Positions 8,078 to 17,787 of a DNA stretch of 64,000 nt are shown one piece after another. Source of the stretch: an uncultured Blautia sp. (GTDB lineage Bacteria; Bacillota; Clostridia; Lachnospirales; Lachnospiraceae); NCBI GenBank assembly GCA_946557785.1, contig CAMNTH010000006.1, forward strand, positions 62,001 to 126,000, written 5' to 3'. The position numbers and the translations under genes were made by a program. The notes beneath the pieces are model-generated. The model worked only from the letters and a program-made list of their open reading frames with translations, did no database searches and was not told where the DNA came from. The stretch's first letter is position 1. Each line of letters begins with the position of its first letter.

Positions 8078-8898
8078 TAATACTTCTCAATGTCAATCTT
8101 CTGCGTCATTTCCACATCATAGGGAAGGATGGAATTTGCAAAGCTCTTGAATTCATCTGCAAGGTCGCTTACATAAAAACGATAGGGAAACTCTTCCTCT
8201 TCCTTTCCAGATGCCAGGATTCCCTTCCTGGTAAGGAGCTCCTTCAATTCCAGTGCGGACTCATACGCAGGATTTACCAGGCGCACATGCTCTCCCATAA
8301 TTTCCTGAATCGTAGAGCGCAGGAGGGGATAATGGGTGCAGCCCAGGATCAGCGTATCAATCTCCTGCACCTTAAGCTCTCCAAGATACCGTTTTGCCAC
8401 TTCAGCGGTTACAGGATCATGGAGCCATCCCTCTTCCACCAAAGGGACAAATAAAGGACATGCCTTACCGATCACGGTGATCTCCGGATCCAGCTTCTGC
8501 AGTTGTTCCTTATGTATGCCGCTTCCTATGGTTCCCACAGTTCCGATCACCCCTACCCGATGATTCCTGGTCACCTTGGCGGCTACCACAGCCCCGGCCT
8601 CGATCACTCCCAGAACCGGAATTTCCAATTCATGGCGGACCGCATCCAGGGCAAAAGCACTTGCGGTATTACAGGCAATCACAATCGCTTTTACCTTCTG
8701 TTCCTGAAGGAAGCGTATGATCTGGCGTGAATACCGCAGAACCGTCTCTTTAGATTTATTTCCATATGGTACCCTGGCAGTATCACCGAAATATACGACT
8801 TTCTCTGACGGGAGATTTCTCATGATTTCCCTGGCAACGGTCAGTCCTCCAATACCGGAGTCAAACACGCCTATGGGAGCATCTCTGTCTATTTTCAT
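8077..8898 (-). CDS. murI: Glutamate racemase
   Basis: MurI converts L- to D-glutamate in the cytoplasm for peptidoglycan synthesis. Numbered from the ATG at 8898, the family motifs are FDSGIGGLT (Asp13, Ser14), YFGDTARVPYG, IACNTASA with catalytic Cys76, and LGCTHYPLL with catalytic Cys187 and His189. I chose 8898 over an upstream in-frame ATG at 8922 because GGAG sits 8 bp before it and the protein then starts directly at the usual DAPIGVFDSG. 273 residues is normal for the family. The assignment is firm. Confidence 0.95.
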   Translation of the reverse strand: MKIDRDAPIGVFDSGIGGLTVAREIMRNLPSEKVVYFGDTARVPYGNKSKETVLRYSRQIIRFLQEQKVKAIVIACNTASAFALDAVRHELEIPVLGVIEAGAVVAAKVTRNHRVGVIGTVGTIGSGIHKEQLQKLDPEITVIGKACPLFVPLVEEGWLHDPVTAEVAKRYLGELKVQEIDTLILGCTHYPLLRSTIQEIMGEHVRLVNPAYESALELKELLTRKGILASGKEEEEFPYRFYVSDLADEFKSFANSILPYDVEMTQKIDIEKY

Positions 8899-8939
8899 TG
8901 ATATTTCTCCATCTCTTAGCATTATTTTTCCCTATTCTA

Positions 8940-9191
8940 TCACCAATCCAGGGCTTTCGCAAGCCAGAAGGAAATCTTTACATGATCTTCAGAAGATTCC
9001 TTTCCTGGTTTTCCATCCCCCTTAGGTTCCTGAATCTGGGAAAAGCAAAACCGTGGATAAAGTGTCCCCCACCAGGCCGTATACCGAGACGCCGAAAAAC
9101 TGTCCTGGCAGGAAACACCAAGCAAAACCGCCAGTCCCGCTGCCAGAACAGATATAACCAATCGCTTTTTTTTAATTCTTATAAAATTCAT
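8940..9191 (-). CDS. Small secreted or membrane-anchored hypothetical protein
   Basis: 83 residues from the ATG at 9191, which has a perfect AGGAGG 7 bp upstream. Two basic stretches precede a hydrophobic segment ending LLGVSC, so it could be a membrane anchor or an imperfect lipobox. The remainder (about 50 residues, with Trp-Trp and a charged C-terminus) resembles no family I know. It lies between the GH151 gene and murI on the same strand. The strong ribosome site is the main support for it being real. Confidence 0.6.
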   Translation of the reverse strand: MNFIRIKKKRLVISVLAAGLAVLLGVSCQDSFSASRYTAWWGTLYPRFCFSQIQEPKGDGKPGKESSEDHVKISFWLAKALDW

Positions 9192-9247
9192 ATCATTCCT
9201 CCTGATAGATTTATATGCTATCAAGAGTATTGACAGGATCCTGTCCT

Positions 9248-11230
9248 TTATTCATATTCAAAAACAATCATCTGGTGGCATTCCACCCTTGGTACCTGGT
9301 AGGTCAGGATGCCCTCCTTTACTTCATAAGGAATTTCCTCCATCTGGGGCGCAAGGCAAACTCTTTTGATTTTTTCCGCAACCCTTAAGCTTCCCTCTAC
9401 CTGATACAGAGGAACAATATCTTCGATCGCCTCCACCTGCTTTTCTTCTCCAAACAAGTTAAAATGCCCTCTCATGGTGGTGTGGGCAAAAAGCATATGG
9501 GCAATATAGCGATTCTCATTCTCCTGTTTTGTGAGAGTCAGCACCCCTCTGTCAGGAAGCTTTGCCCTTGCAGAATGCTTTCCGTCAAGAAGGTATTCCA
9601 ACGCTTCTATTATCAGGCGTTTTGCCTGAAGAGATCCAATCTTCCCATATTCTGTAAAAATATCCCAGCCAATATATACCGTATTCTTTGTTCTGACCAC
9701 AGCAGGATAGTCGCAGCTTTCATCATTTGGTGTATGCTGATGGGAAGAGAAATGGAGGAGATCTCTGTTAAAATAAGAATCCTGGGCTTTCACCATCACT
9801 TCTCCAGTCACATCCCCCAGGCGGTAATTCTGTTCATAAATGACCTCGCCTTCCCCTTCTGACGGAAATACACAGTAATTGGGCTTTTTAGGATTTTCTC
9901 CCCCAAAGGCTGCTCCAACTTCCAGTGCAAAGGTATCTTCCCCGCATTTAAGGCCGCTCTTTCCGCTTAAGAGCAATTTTCCGCCCTGACTTATATAGGC
10001 TTCCAGGCGTTCCTTAAGCTTCTCTGAAACACGAATCGTATCCGGCAGGATTATTACAGGATATTTATCGAAACCAGCCTGTTCATCAATGAAGGTATAG
10101 AGATATTTTCCCTCCAGAAGTACACGGTTGGCACCGATATCTCCTTCATAAACCGTATCCCTGGTTGCCGTTCCAAGGCTTACTGCCTCCTGGCTCAATA
10201 CTGCCACATCACATACATTCCATGCATCCCTGCACCAGGGTTCTTTCTCCTCTACTTCACCATATGCTTCCCCGATGATCCGGTATGTCTTTTCATTCAT
10301 CCTGCCATTTGGATGAAGCTGATCCCCGATAGAGCATTTCGCTCCAAAAGCCAGGGACAGCCCAGCCTCATAACGAAGAGCATTGGGATGCTTATAGCCT
10401 CCGAATTCTCCCCAGGTAGTATGGAATTTCCCTGTCATTCCAAGATATTCCATTCCCAGGTTCATTACATAAGCTGCAGACATGGGGAAATGATCGTAAC
10501 CCCATCCGCCTGTTGGAAGGCTTTCCAGCTCCAGGTGTGAGTTCCCGTAAGCCAGGTCCCTCCTGCCCCTGGTAATATGGCCGCCATTGTGAAAGATGGT
10601 ACAATCGGGATCATAACGGCGAACCTCTTCCTCCACCCTTTTCACATAGTTGGCATAGACTATCTCCGCCTGCTCTAACACAGCATCCTCATCTCTATAG
10701 TCCTTTCCTCTGGCTGCAATATCCGCCCTGCATTTGCCGCAGACGCAGGAAGTCACTGCAGAAATATCCAAGAAGATCCCCTGGGGATGGTAATTCTCCA
10801 TAACCTCCCGGATTTCAGAAAGGAGCTTCTCCAAATACGGCGTATTATAACACATTCTGTGATACCCGGGTACGGAAAAGTCCCTGGTATCTGCAAGGGA
10901 TTCATCCATTTTCCGGATGAGCCACTCCGGATGCTCCCTTGCCATCCGCTCATCAAAACCGGCGGAAAGATAAACCGGCGATTTCACCCCGATTTCTTTG
11001 CACGCCTTAAGCTCCTCACCCAGCAGGTCAAATTTCAGATTGGGATGAACAGCATTTACCTTACTTGGATAATAGGACCATCCATGATGGCATTTTGCAA
11101 ATATGGTAATGGAATTTACATGTCCAAGCTTCAGCGCATCCTGAAACTGCTTTTTCTCAAATTTCTCTCCGATTCCCGGAACACACTCTGACGTGTGAAA
11201 ATCCAGATGTACCTGACGAAACGGAATCAT
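9248..11230 (-). CDS. GH151-type alpha-L-fucosidase candidate
   Basis: 660 residues from the ATG at 11230, chosen because AAGGAGG lies just upstream; the open frame extends further but would run into the permease gene. The N-terminal half looks like a (beta/alpha)8 barrel of the GHL6/GH151 kind: VHLDFHTSE at the start, ITIFAKCHHGWSYYPS, then GIFLDISAV followed by a CxCxxC-like cluster (CVCGKC). The middle resembles a beta-galactosidase trimerisation domain (IILPDTIRVSEKL, ISQGGKLLLSGKSG) and a small beta domain ends it. No signal peptide, so it acts in the cytoplasm on an imported oligosaccharide. It is the last gene of the transporter operon 14336-9248. Fucoside specificity comes from family memory, not from the sequence itself. 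Confidence 0.7.
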   Translation of the reverse strand: MIPFRQVHLDFHTSECVPGIGEKFEKKQFQDALKLGHVNSITIFAKCHHGWSYYPSKVNAVHPNLKFDLLGEELKACKEIGVKSPVYLSAGFDERMAREHPEWLIRKMDESLADTRDFSVPGYHRMCYNTPYLEKLLSEIREVMENYHPQGIFLDISAVTSCVCGKCRADIAARGKDYRDEDAVLEQAEIVYANYVKRVEEEVRRYDPDCTIFHNGGHITRGRRDLAYGNSHLELESLPTGGWGYDHFPMSAAYVMNLGMEYLGMTGKFHTTWGEFGGYKHPNALRYEAGLSLAFGAKCSIGDQLHPNGRMNEKTYRIIGEAYGEVEEKEPWCRDAWNVCDVAVLSQEAVSLGTATRDTVYEGDIGANRVLLEGKYLYTFIDEQAGFDKYPVIILPDTIRVSEKLKERLEAYISQGGKLLLSGKSGLKCGEDTFALEVGAAFGGENPKKPNYCVFPSEGEGEVIYEQNYRLGDVTGEVMVKAQDSYFNRDLLHFSSHQHTPNDESCDYPAVVRTKNTVYIGWDIFTEYGKIGSLQAKRLIIEALEYLLDGKHSARAKLPDRGVLTLTKQENENRYIAHMLFAHTTMRGHFNLFGEEKQVEAIEDIVPLYQVEGSLRVAEKIKRVCLAPQMEEIPYEVKEGILTYQVPRVECHQMIVFEYE

Positions 11231-11247
11231 AGCTTTCCTCCTTTTCT

Positions 11248-12072
11248 TTAGCCTTTTACAGCTCCTGCCGTAGTGCCTGCTACCACATATTTCTGGCAGA
11301 GCAGGTACAGAATCGTGATGGGAAGAGCCGTAAGAATCAAATCTGCAAATACATAATTCCAATTACTGGAATACTGGCCGAAGAAATTGTATACGGTCAG
11401 AGGCATGGTCCATTTGGTTGAAGAGCTGAAGAAATACAGAGGCACCATAAATTCATTCCATGCGCCCATGGCTGTTGTAACAACTACAGTTGCCATGATT
11501 GGTTTCAGCAGAGGAAATATGACGCAAAAAAACATGCGAAGCGGAGACGCACCGTCAATAAAGGCAGCCTCATCCAGCTCTCTTGGAACATTCTTTATAA
11601 ATCCTGACAATGTAAAAATAGTCCATGGCATCTGCAGTGCAGCTTCCACGCAAATAACGCCCAAAAAGGTTCCGGTCAGATTCATCATCTGCAGAAGTCC
11701 ATAGGTAGTAACGATCTGAATAGGAGCGATCATTCCTAATAAAAACAGATAATACACAAAACTGGTAAATCTGCACTTCTTTCTGGAAACTACAAATGCG
11801 TTCAGGCTTCCTGCCACAACTACAAACAATGTGACTACTAACGTAATGATCATACTGTTCATAAACGCTCTGCCCATGTTTCCTTTTTCCACAACTACCT
11901 GATAATTTTCAAAATGCCAGGAGCTGGGCAAAGCCAGGTTAAATAGCTGGGCTTCCGCTGCATCCTTAAAGGATCCGAAAACCACGATCAAAAGTGGCAC
12001 GATAATAATCAAGCTGCTGAGCAGTGCCACAAGGCTAAGGATCACCGTGCTGACTGTCTTTTTGTTTTTCAT
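11248..12072 (-). CDS. Carbohydrate ABC transporter permease (MalG type)
   Basis: 274 residues with six membrane segments and the EAA loop typical of MalG-type inner-membrane subunits (ELDEAAFIDGASPLRMFF, about residues 165-185). It ends in VKG, the common end of this family. The start overlaps the stop of the MalF-type gene by one base (TAATG), so translation is coupled. It forms the channel with the 12072-12947 product, fed by the 13020 binding protein. No ATPase gene is nearby. The substrate is inferred to be the fucosylated sugar cut by the adjacent GH151 enzyme. Confidence 0.92.
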   Translation of the reverse strand: MKNKKTVSTVILSLVALLSSLIIIVPLLIVVFGSFKDAAEAQLFNLALPSSWHFENYQVVVEKGNMGRAFMNSMIITLVVTLFVVVAGSLNAFVVSRKKCRFTSFVYYLFLLGMIAPIQIVTTYGLLQMMNLTGTFLGVICVEAALQMPWTIFTLSGFIKNVPRELDEAAFIDGASPLRMFFCVIFPLLKPIMATVVVTTAMGAWNEFMVPLYFFSSSTKWTMPLTVYNFFGQYSSNWNYVFADLILTALPITILYLLCQKYVVAGTTAGAVKG

Positions 12073-12947
12073 TACATCTCCACCTCCCTACTGGTAAGGG
12101 CCTTATTCACAATCACGGCAATCACAGCAATGAGAAGGAACAAAAGCAGGCTGGCCGCTGAGGATCGTCCCAGAGTTCCTTTACTGAACTCTTTATAAAT
12201 ATAGGTATTTAATACCTGGGTCGCATTTCCCGGGCCTCCGTTAGTCATTACATAAACCTGTTCAAACACCTTGAACCCGCCGATGGTATTCATGGTAATT
12301 ACTACTGTAAATGCCGGCGCCAAAAGGGGCAGGGTAATTTTCCGGAAGCGCTGCCATACCGTAGCTCCATCAATTCTGGCTGCTTCATAGTAGTCTGTGG
12401 AGATTCCCTGAAGTCCTGCCAGATAAATAGCCATTGCAAATCCGCTCCATTTCCATACCTGTACAAAGATAATGGACCACATTGCTGTGGTTCCGTTTCC
12501 CAGCCAGTCCCTGGTAAGCCCGGATAAGCCAATGGCATTTAAAATCTGGTTTAAAATACCTCCGTCCAGCTTAAATACCGCTTTAAACATAATACCGACA
12601 ACGATCAAGCTCAATACTGCAGGCAGATAAAATACGGTACGGAAAAATGCCTTTCCCTTAATAGCTGCATTCAGAAGCAGCGCAAGCAATAGTCCCAGAA
12701 CTACAATTCCTATAGTAGTAGCTACTGCAAAAAGAACCGTATTCTTCAGTGCCAGCATGAAATAATCGTCCTCAAACAGACGGATAAAGTTTTTCAATCC
12801 GGTAAACTTAGGGCTGTTTATTCTTTTAATATTCCAGTTGGTAAAGCTCATAACAAAGCTTGCAATAATAGGAATACAATAAAATATAAAAAACAGGACA
12901 ATTGCCGGATATGTAAAATAATTGGGATAAAATTTTTTTTGATTCAC
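12072..12947 (-). CDS. Carbohydrate ABC transporter permease (MalF type)
   Basis: 291 residues, starting at a GTG behind GGGAGGGG. The MalF-type marks are an N-terminal YPAIVLFFIFYCIPI helix, TGLKNFIRLF, and the EAA loop YYEAARIDGATVWQRF. It pairs with the MalG-type subunit encoded next. It is the second gene of the GH151 operon, 72 bp behind the binding-protein gene, with a GC-rich stem-loop in that gap. No regulatory domain is visible. Confidence 0.92.
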   Translation of the reverse strand: MNQKKFYPNYFTYPAIVLFFIFYCIPIIASFVMSFTNWNIKRINSPKFTGLKNFIRLFEDDYFMLALKNTVLFAVATTIGIVVLGLLLALLLNAAIKGKAFFRTVFYLPAVLSLIVVGIMFKAVFKLDGGILNQILNAIGLSGLTRDWLGNGTTAMWSIIFVQVWKWSGFAMAIYLAGLQGISTDYYEAARIDGATVWQRFRKITLPLLAPAFTVVITMNTIGGFKVFEQVYVMTNGGPGNATQVLNTYIYKEFSKGTLGRSSAASLLLFLLIAVIAVIVNKALTSREVEM

Positions 12948-12987
12948 AGATTTCCCCTCCCTGGTAATCTCATCAGTAAAGCACCAC

Positions 12988-13007
12988 GGGCGCCTTGTAA
13001 GGCGCCC
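12988..13007 (-). promoter_or_regulatory. GC-rich stem-loop between binding-protein and permease genes
   Basis: GGGCGCCTT pairs with AAGGCGCCC around a two-base centre. No T-run follows on the minus strand, so it more likely shields the binding-protein mRNA from 3' decay or attenuates than stops transcription fully. Confidence 0.65.
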
Positions 13008-13019
13008 GGCTTCTATTAT

Positions 13020-14336
13020 TTATTCGAATGCTTCGAATCCCTGCTGCTCCATATAGTCTTCATAAATAGCCTGGAAGTCTTCCCAAACCGCTGCTGCCTC
13101 TTTTTCTCCTGCTGCAGCTTCTACATAGAAGTTCCAAAGGTCATTAAAGCATCCGTTTGCATCAGCAAGCTGTCCATTGATCTCATATACATAGTCGCCT
13201 GTGGTAATGTATTTATCAACAATGCTCTGTACGCATGGGGTAGCTTCACCGCCGTTTACATCGTTAAATGCCGGATATCCCGGGTTTGCTTCATAATACA
13301 TATCCTGATATTTCGGCATGGACCAAACTTCAAGGAAAGCTTTTGCCACATCTATCTGGCTTCCTGCATTCGGAACGAAAAGTCCCTGAACATAGTTTCC
13401 TGTAGGAAGTACTGGTTTCTCTCCGTAAGGAATTACAAAGGAACCAAGCTCTACTTCCGGATGATTTTTGCCGAAGTCTGTTGCCCACTGGTCAACAGTA
13501 AGATACATTGCTGCTTTTCCATTTGCCATGATCTCTGCAGCGTCATCATACCCTACAGACAGATTGTCTTCATTTACATAGCCTTCTGTGTAAAGATCAA
13601 TGTATTTCTGAAGAACATCTTCTGCTTCCGGGATGTCGCTCCAGGTAATTTCGTTATTCAGGAGTTTTTCATAGGTTTCTGCTGCCTTGTCCCCAAGGGT
13701 AATAGGAATACCGCCGGTCATAAAGATCTGGGTTTCCCAGTTATCTTTATTTGTCTGAAGGAACGGAGCTGCATCTGAATTCTCTTTTACAGCTTTTAAA
13801 ATATCCAGGAATTCATCATATGTCTGGGGTTCCGGATCTGTAATACCGCAGGATTCCAACAGTGCTTTGTTATAATATACAACCTGATATCCTGAAGAGG
13901 ACTCTTTGGGAAGGGCATACATTTTGCCATCCTTCTGATCTTTCAGCATATCAGGGTTAACCAGACGGCTGACCCATGCTTCATTACTTAGGTCCTCACA
14001 GTATTCATAAACGTTCAATGTTGCATTTTGGGAAGGATAGTTCTGCTCAAATACATCCGGCACCTCTCCTGTAGATAGCTTCAGGTTTGTCATAGATGTA
14101 TACTGGTCATCCGGAACCACCTGAAAATCTACCTTGCAGCCATAATCAGCCTCAATTGCATCTGCCATAGTCTGATAAGCATCAAAAAACTTAGCCTGGC
14201 TGGTCATAAAGGAAATGGTCTTTCCTTCCAGAATGGAGTAATCTGCTTCCTCAGCCCTAACTGCAGCGCCCATGCTCAGTACCATAGATGCCGCCATAGC
14301 TGTACTGATCATTAATTTTACATGTTTCTTGTTCAT
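13020..14336 (-). CDS. Extracellular sugar-binding protein of an ABC transporter
   Basis: 438 residues of the SBP_bac_1 family, first gene of the GH151 operon. The N-terminal signal peptide ends AAVRAEEA, a signal peptidase I site. There is no lipobox cysteine, which is unusual for a Gram-positive binding protein. Family marks include ISFMTSQAKF, VPDVFEQNYP, MYALPKESSSGYQVVYYNKALLE and the Trp-rich C-terminal half. AAGGAGGAAAT precedes the ATG. The divergent YesM/YesN pair next door is the likely regulator. The ligand is inferred from the downstream fucosidase only. Confidence 0.92.
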   Translation of the reverse strand: MNKKHVKLMISTAMAASMVLSMGAAVRAEEADYSILEGKTISFMTSQAKFFDAYQTMADAIEADYGCKVDFQVVPDDQYTSMTNLKLSTGEVPDVFEQNYPSQNATLNVYEYCEDLSNEAWVSRLVNPDMLKDQKDGKMYALPKESSSGYQVVYYNKALLESCGITDPEPQTYDEFLDILKAVKENSDAAPFLQTNKDNWETQIFMTGGIPITLGDKAAETYEKLLNNEITWSDIPEAEDVLQKYIDLYTEGYVNEDNLSVGYDDAAEIMANGKAAMYLTVDQWATDFGKNHPEVELGSFVIPYGEKPVLPTGNYVQGLFVPNAGSQIDVAKAFLEVWSMPKYQDMYYEANPGYPAFNDVNGGEATPCVQSIVDKYITTGDYVYEINGQLADANGCFNDLWNFYVEAAAGEKEAAAVWEDFQAIYEDYMEQQGFEAFE

Positions 14337-14443
14337 GGTTTATTTCCTCCTTTTTCGGTTTAATGTAGTTCTATTTTAACCGATTTGTCGTCTCACAGGA
14401 ATGGAATAATTGTGGTAAAAACATGGAACATTTTGTAATGGGA

Positions 14444-14471
14444 TTGTTTTTTCTATTTATTTTGATATAAT
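14444..14471 (+). promoter_or_regulatory. Promoter for the two-component system
   Basis: TTGTTT (14444-14449), a 16-bp gap and a perfect TATAAT (14466-14471), about 30 bp before the kinase ATG. No comparably clear promoter was found for the binding-protein gene on the other strand, which would fit activator dependence. Confidence 0.6.
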
Positions 14472-14501
14472 TTACCCAACCAAAATGGGGAGGAAGCTTA
14501 T

Positions 14502-16286
14502 ATGCAGTTACCATTTCAGAAAAAATTATTTTTAACAATTTCCGTGTTTATCGTAGGGCTGATGCTTGTGTGTATTTCAGCCTTTTCCATTTTTACCTAC
14601 AAAAATCTTTATCAGCAGTCTATTCAGAGCCTGAATCAGCTTAGTGAACGCACAGGCTCTGAGCTGCAGACCCTGTTTGCGGATATGGATGACCTTGCTC
14701 TCTATGCATCCACCAACCCTGAAATCCGTTCCGCTTTTACCAACGCCAAGGCAGAAAGCTATACGGATTCGGATTTAAGCAAGGAAACAGTACAGACCCT
14801 TACCTCCATTTCCATCCCTAATAGTTCCTCTCATTACCGAATTTCCCTTTACAACAAACGTGGAATCTTTACTTCTATCGGAATTCCATATAATAAGAAA
14901 TTAACTGCTGATAAGCTCTCCTCCCCTGACTTTCCCTTGTGGTATGAGACTCTTCCTGTGGAAAGGGGCTGCGCTTCTTTTTCGGAATTCCATCCTGATT
15001 TCTGGAGCGGGAGCAATACGCTGTACATCTCCCTGTTCCGGGAAATTTTTGACAAAAGCTTTTCCGCCAATGCAACCGCACTTATTGAGATTCAGTGCCC
15101 CTACAGCAAGGTGCAGACCATCCTTAACTTCCACAGCGGAAATTATTCCGGATATCTTTACAATAAAAACGGAGCCCTCATTTATCCCACCTCTCCCCAG
15201 GAGCTTTCTTCTTCCCTTTATGAAGCCAGCAAAGAAGCCTCCCAGGGATATCTGCCCAATCATTCCCGGCTATTTTACAGCAGCACTGATATTTTGCACG
15301 GTTTCCGAATCGTTTTGGTACAGTCCGAAAAGCACATTTGGCAGATCATCCTGCCCCAGATATTAACCATACTTTTTATGGGGCTTACCGCACTTTTTTT
15401 CTGCATTGTAGTGCTGTTTTATGTAACAAAGCGGGCAACCAGGCCTCTTCGCGACCTGACAGCCTCCGTAAAGCAGGTTTCCTATTCCAATCTTTCTCTG
15501 GAGCTGGAATTTTCGGATTATCCGGATGAAATCTCAAGCCTGAATGAAGCCTTCGAAAAAATGTTCTACCGTCTCCGGCAGTCAATGGATGAAGTGGTTA
15601 AAATGCAGGCATGTGAAATGAGAGCCAATATGGTAGCACTCCAGGCACAAATGGATCCTCATTTTCTCTACAATACTTTAACTGTGATCAAGGCTCTCTC
15701 CAGGGAGGGAAATACCAGGCAGATCAGTCTCACCTGTAATTATCTAGTTCGGATGCTGCGCTATATTTCTGCCTATGACGAACACTCCACATCCCTTAAA
15801 CAGGAGCTCTCTCACACGGAAAACTATCTGAACCTTATGAAAATCCGGTATGAGGATCAATTTACCTACAGCTTTTCCATTGATTCTACTGTAGAAACCG
15901 CAAACCTCATGCTGCCCAAATTAACACTGCAGCCTTTGGTAGAAAACTGCTTTCAGCACGGCTTTAAGTCAGTAGCCCCGCCCTGGAATATCCGGATTCG
16001 CTTTTGGCTTGAAGCGCCCCATTGGTTTGTCAGCGTCACGGATAACGGCGCCGGCATTTCCCCTGAAAAAAAACAGGAGCTTCTTAGTAAAATCAGCGAA
16101 TTTCTTTCCCATCCTTCCGATTCTATTCTTTCTATGAAAATCGGGGGCATGGGGCTGATCAATACAGTGGCACGGCTGCAGCTAAAATATAAAGATCAGA
16201 TTTCTTTTGAAATCGTAAATCTGCCTGAAGGAGGCACATCTATTATCTTAGGAGGTATATTGGAAGATGAATATCTTTGTGATTGA
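14502..16286 (+). CDS. Sensor histidine kinase, YesM type
   Basis: 594 residues. One N-terminal membrane helix (about 8-30), an extracytoplasmic sensor region (about 31-280), a second helix (about 283-307), a HAMP region, then the LytS/YesM-type kinase domain with QMDPHFLYNTL containing the phosphorylated His, and an ATPase domain with LQPLVENCFQHG and DNGAGI. GGGGAGGAAGC precedes the ATG. The gene overlaps the response regulator by 20 bp. Its divergent position beside the binding-protein gene suggests it senses the sugar of the GH151 operon. Confidence 0.92.
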   Translation: MQLPFQKKLFLTISVFIVGLMLVCISAFSIFTYKNLYQQSIQSLNQLSERTGSELQTLFADMDDLALYASTNPEIRSAFTNAKAESYTDSDLSKETVQTLTSISIPNSSSHYRISLYNKRGIFTSIGIPYNKKLTADKLSSPDFPLWYETLPVERGCASFSEFHPDFWSGSNTLYISLFREIFDKSFSANATALIEIQCPYSKVQTILNFHSGNYSGYLYNKNGALIYPTSPQELSSSLYEASKEASQGYLPNHSRLFYSSTDILHGFRIVLVQSEKHIWQIILPQILTILFMGLTALFFCIVVLFYVTKRATRPLRDLTASVKQVSYSNLSLELEFSDYPDEISSLNEAFEKMFYRLRQSMDEVVKMQACEMRANMVALQAQMDPHFLYNTLTVIKALSREGNTRQISLTCNYLVRMLRYISAYDEHSTSLKQELSHTENYLNLMKIRYEDQFTYSFSIDSTVETANLMLPKLTLQPLVENCFQHGFKSVAPPWNIRIRFWLEAPHWFVSVTDNGAGISPEKKQELLSKISEFLSHPSDSILSMKIGGMGLINTVARLQLKYKDQISFEIVNLPEGGTSIILGGILEDEYLCD

Positions 16287-17787
16287 AGATGAACCGCCCA
16301 TTCTGCGGGAAATCGTTGCTATAATAGAGTCTTTTCACGAAGACTACCAGATTATCGGCACAGCCAAAAGCGGTCAGGATGCCTTTGAATTTCTAAAAAA
16401 GCATGGGGAACAGGTGGATGTAATGATTACGGACATTCAGATTCCCGTAATGAACGGACTGGATCTCATTTCCTATACCCATGAGAATCTTCCCCATATT
16501 TTAAGTATCATTCTTACAGGCTTTTGCAACTTTGACTATGCCAAAAAGGCGATCCGCTTTAAAGTTTTTGACTACCTTTTAAAGCCTGTAGATGAAGAAG
16601 AGCTGCACAAACAGCTGCGAAAGGCCTATGCTGCCAAATGCGCAGACTACATGCGTAATCTTCCAGAAGAAGCAGACAGCGAAGTACCCGCCTCTTCCCA
16701 AACAAGCTCCGGATATCAGCTTGCACTGATCTCCCTGGGTTCCTTTCCAATGTATGCCTCTGTATATAATGAGCTGTTTCCGGAATTATGGAAACAAATA
16801 GAACTTTCCGCTTTATTTGATCGGTATCCTGATTTAAAAGACAATTACTGGATCATTGACGGGCTGACCCTGGCGGAAAAAACTTTGCTCTTTCAGGTTC
16901 CTGAGCATACCCCCGGGGATTCCGGAAAAATATTATCCCGTATCCTCTCTCCTCTGCTTAAAAAGAACTTTACAGTAACTATTGCCATTGATTCCCGTTT
17001 TCAGGGCATCCGCACAGTACATCAGTCCATCCTGAATCTGCACCGCTTTATCAATAAGCAGGTAAGGCTGGAAAAATCCCAGCTTCTTTTCTGTGAGGAA
17101 GCGGCGCAGAAAACCTCTGAGGAAACGGATCTTTCCAGTTTCCATCCTCACTGCCTTCACCTGTCAGAGCTTTTTGTACAGAAAAAAGTCTCTCTGTTCG
17201 AAGCAGCGCTTAGAAATTACCTGAATGTAATGCATTCCCAGAATCTTCCTACTGCTTCCGTTTACCTGCTTTTACAGGATTTATTTAATACACTCATCAG
17301 AGCTTCCGACAATGCCTTGAGTGATTTTTCCAGAGATGTACAATCCACTGCCGGGGATGTGCTGATGCTTTCTGACAGCTATGCCTCCCTCTACGAGAAT
17401 CTGCGTTCCATCTTTTTCTCTCTGTTTGAGAGCATGCTGAAGGAGGACACTCTTCTTACGGACAAAACCAACATCCTGCTTAAAATCGACGCATACATGA
17501 AGGAGAATTATACCCAGCAGATCAATACCAAATCTGTGGCAGAGCAGTTCAATTTTACCCCGGCATATTTAAGCAAAATTTTTCGGGATTATAAGTCCGT
17601 CACTCCTGCGGATTACATCATCAGCCTTCGTATGGAAAAGGCCAAGGAATTATTCTCCTCCAATCCAAGCTGCAAGATTAAGGACGTAGCCACGTTTGTA
17701 GGATATGAAGATTCTCTTTACTTCAGCAAGGTATTCAAGAAAACCACCGGACTTTCCCCAAAACAATTCCTGGAAAAGGTGAAATAG
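16267..17787 (+). CDS. Response regulator with AraC DNA-binding domain, YesN type
   Basis: 506 residues. The receiver domain begins MNIFVIEDEP and has the phospho-acceptor Asp56 in ITDIQIP and Lys in LLKPVDEEE. A variable middle part (about 130-400) precedes a C-terminal AraC pair of helix-turn-helix motifs (about 405-506: NTKSVAEQFNFTPAYLSKIF, then IKDVATFVGYEDSLYFSKVF). The start lies inside the end of the kinase gene, with AGGAGG upstream. It likely activates the divergent GH151 operon. Its stop codon lies within a 13-bp inverted repeat shared with the convergent gene. Confidence 0.92.
   Translation: MNIFVIEDEPPILREIVAIIESFHEDYQIIGTAKSGQDAFEFLKKHGEQVDVMITDIQIPVMNGLDLISYTHENLPHILSIILTGFCNFDYAKKAIRFKVFDYLLKPVDEEELHKQLRKAYAAKCADYMRNLPEEADSEVPASSQTSSGYQLALISLGSFPMYASVYNELFPELWKQIELSALFDRYPDLKDNYWIIDGLTLAEKTLLFQVPEHTPGDSGKILSRILSPLLKKNFTVTIAIDSRFQGIRTVHQSILNLHRFINKQVRLEKSQLLFCEEAAQKTSEETDLSSFHPHCLHLSELFVQKKVSLFEAALRNYLNVMHSQNLPTASVYLLLQDLFNTLIRASDNALSDFSRDVQSTAGDVLMLSDSYASLYENLRSIFFSLFESMLKEDTLLTDKTNILLKIDAYMKENYTQQINTKSVAEQFNFTPAYLSKIFRDYKSVTPADYIISLRMEKAKELFSSNPSCKIKDVATFVGYEDSLYFSKVFKKTTGLSPKQFLEKVK

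Noticed and set aside
9231-9244. 14-bp palindrome GACAGGATCCTGTC behind the GH151 stop
   Set aside because: No T-run and no second copy; too little to call a terminator or operator.
11231-11362. Longer N-terminus for the GH151 protein
   Set aside because: It would be an out-of-frame reading of the permease gene; AAGGAGG marks the inner ATG.
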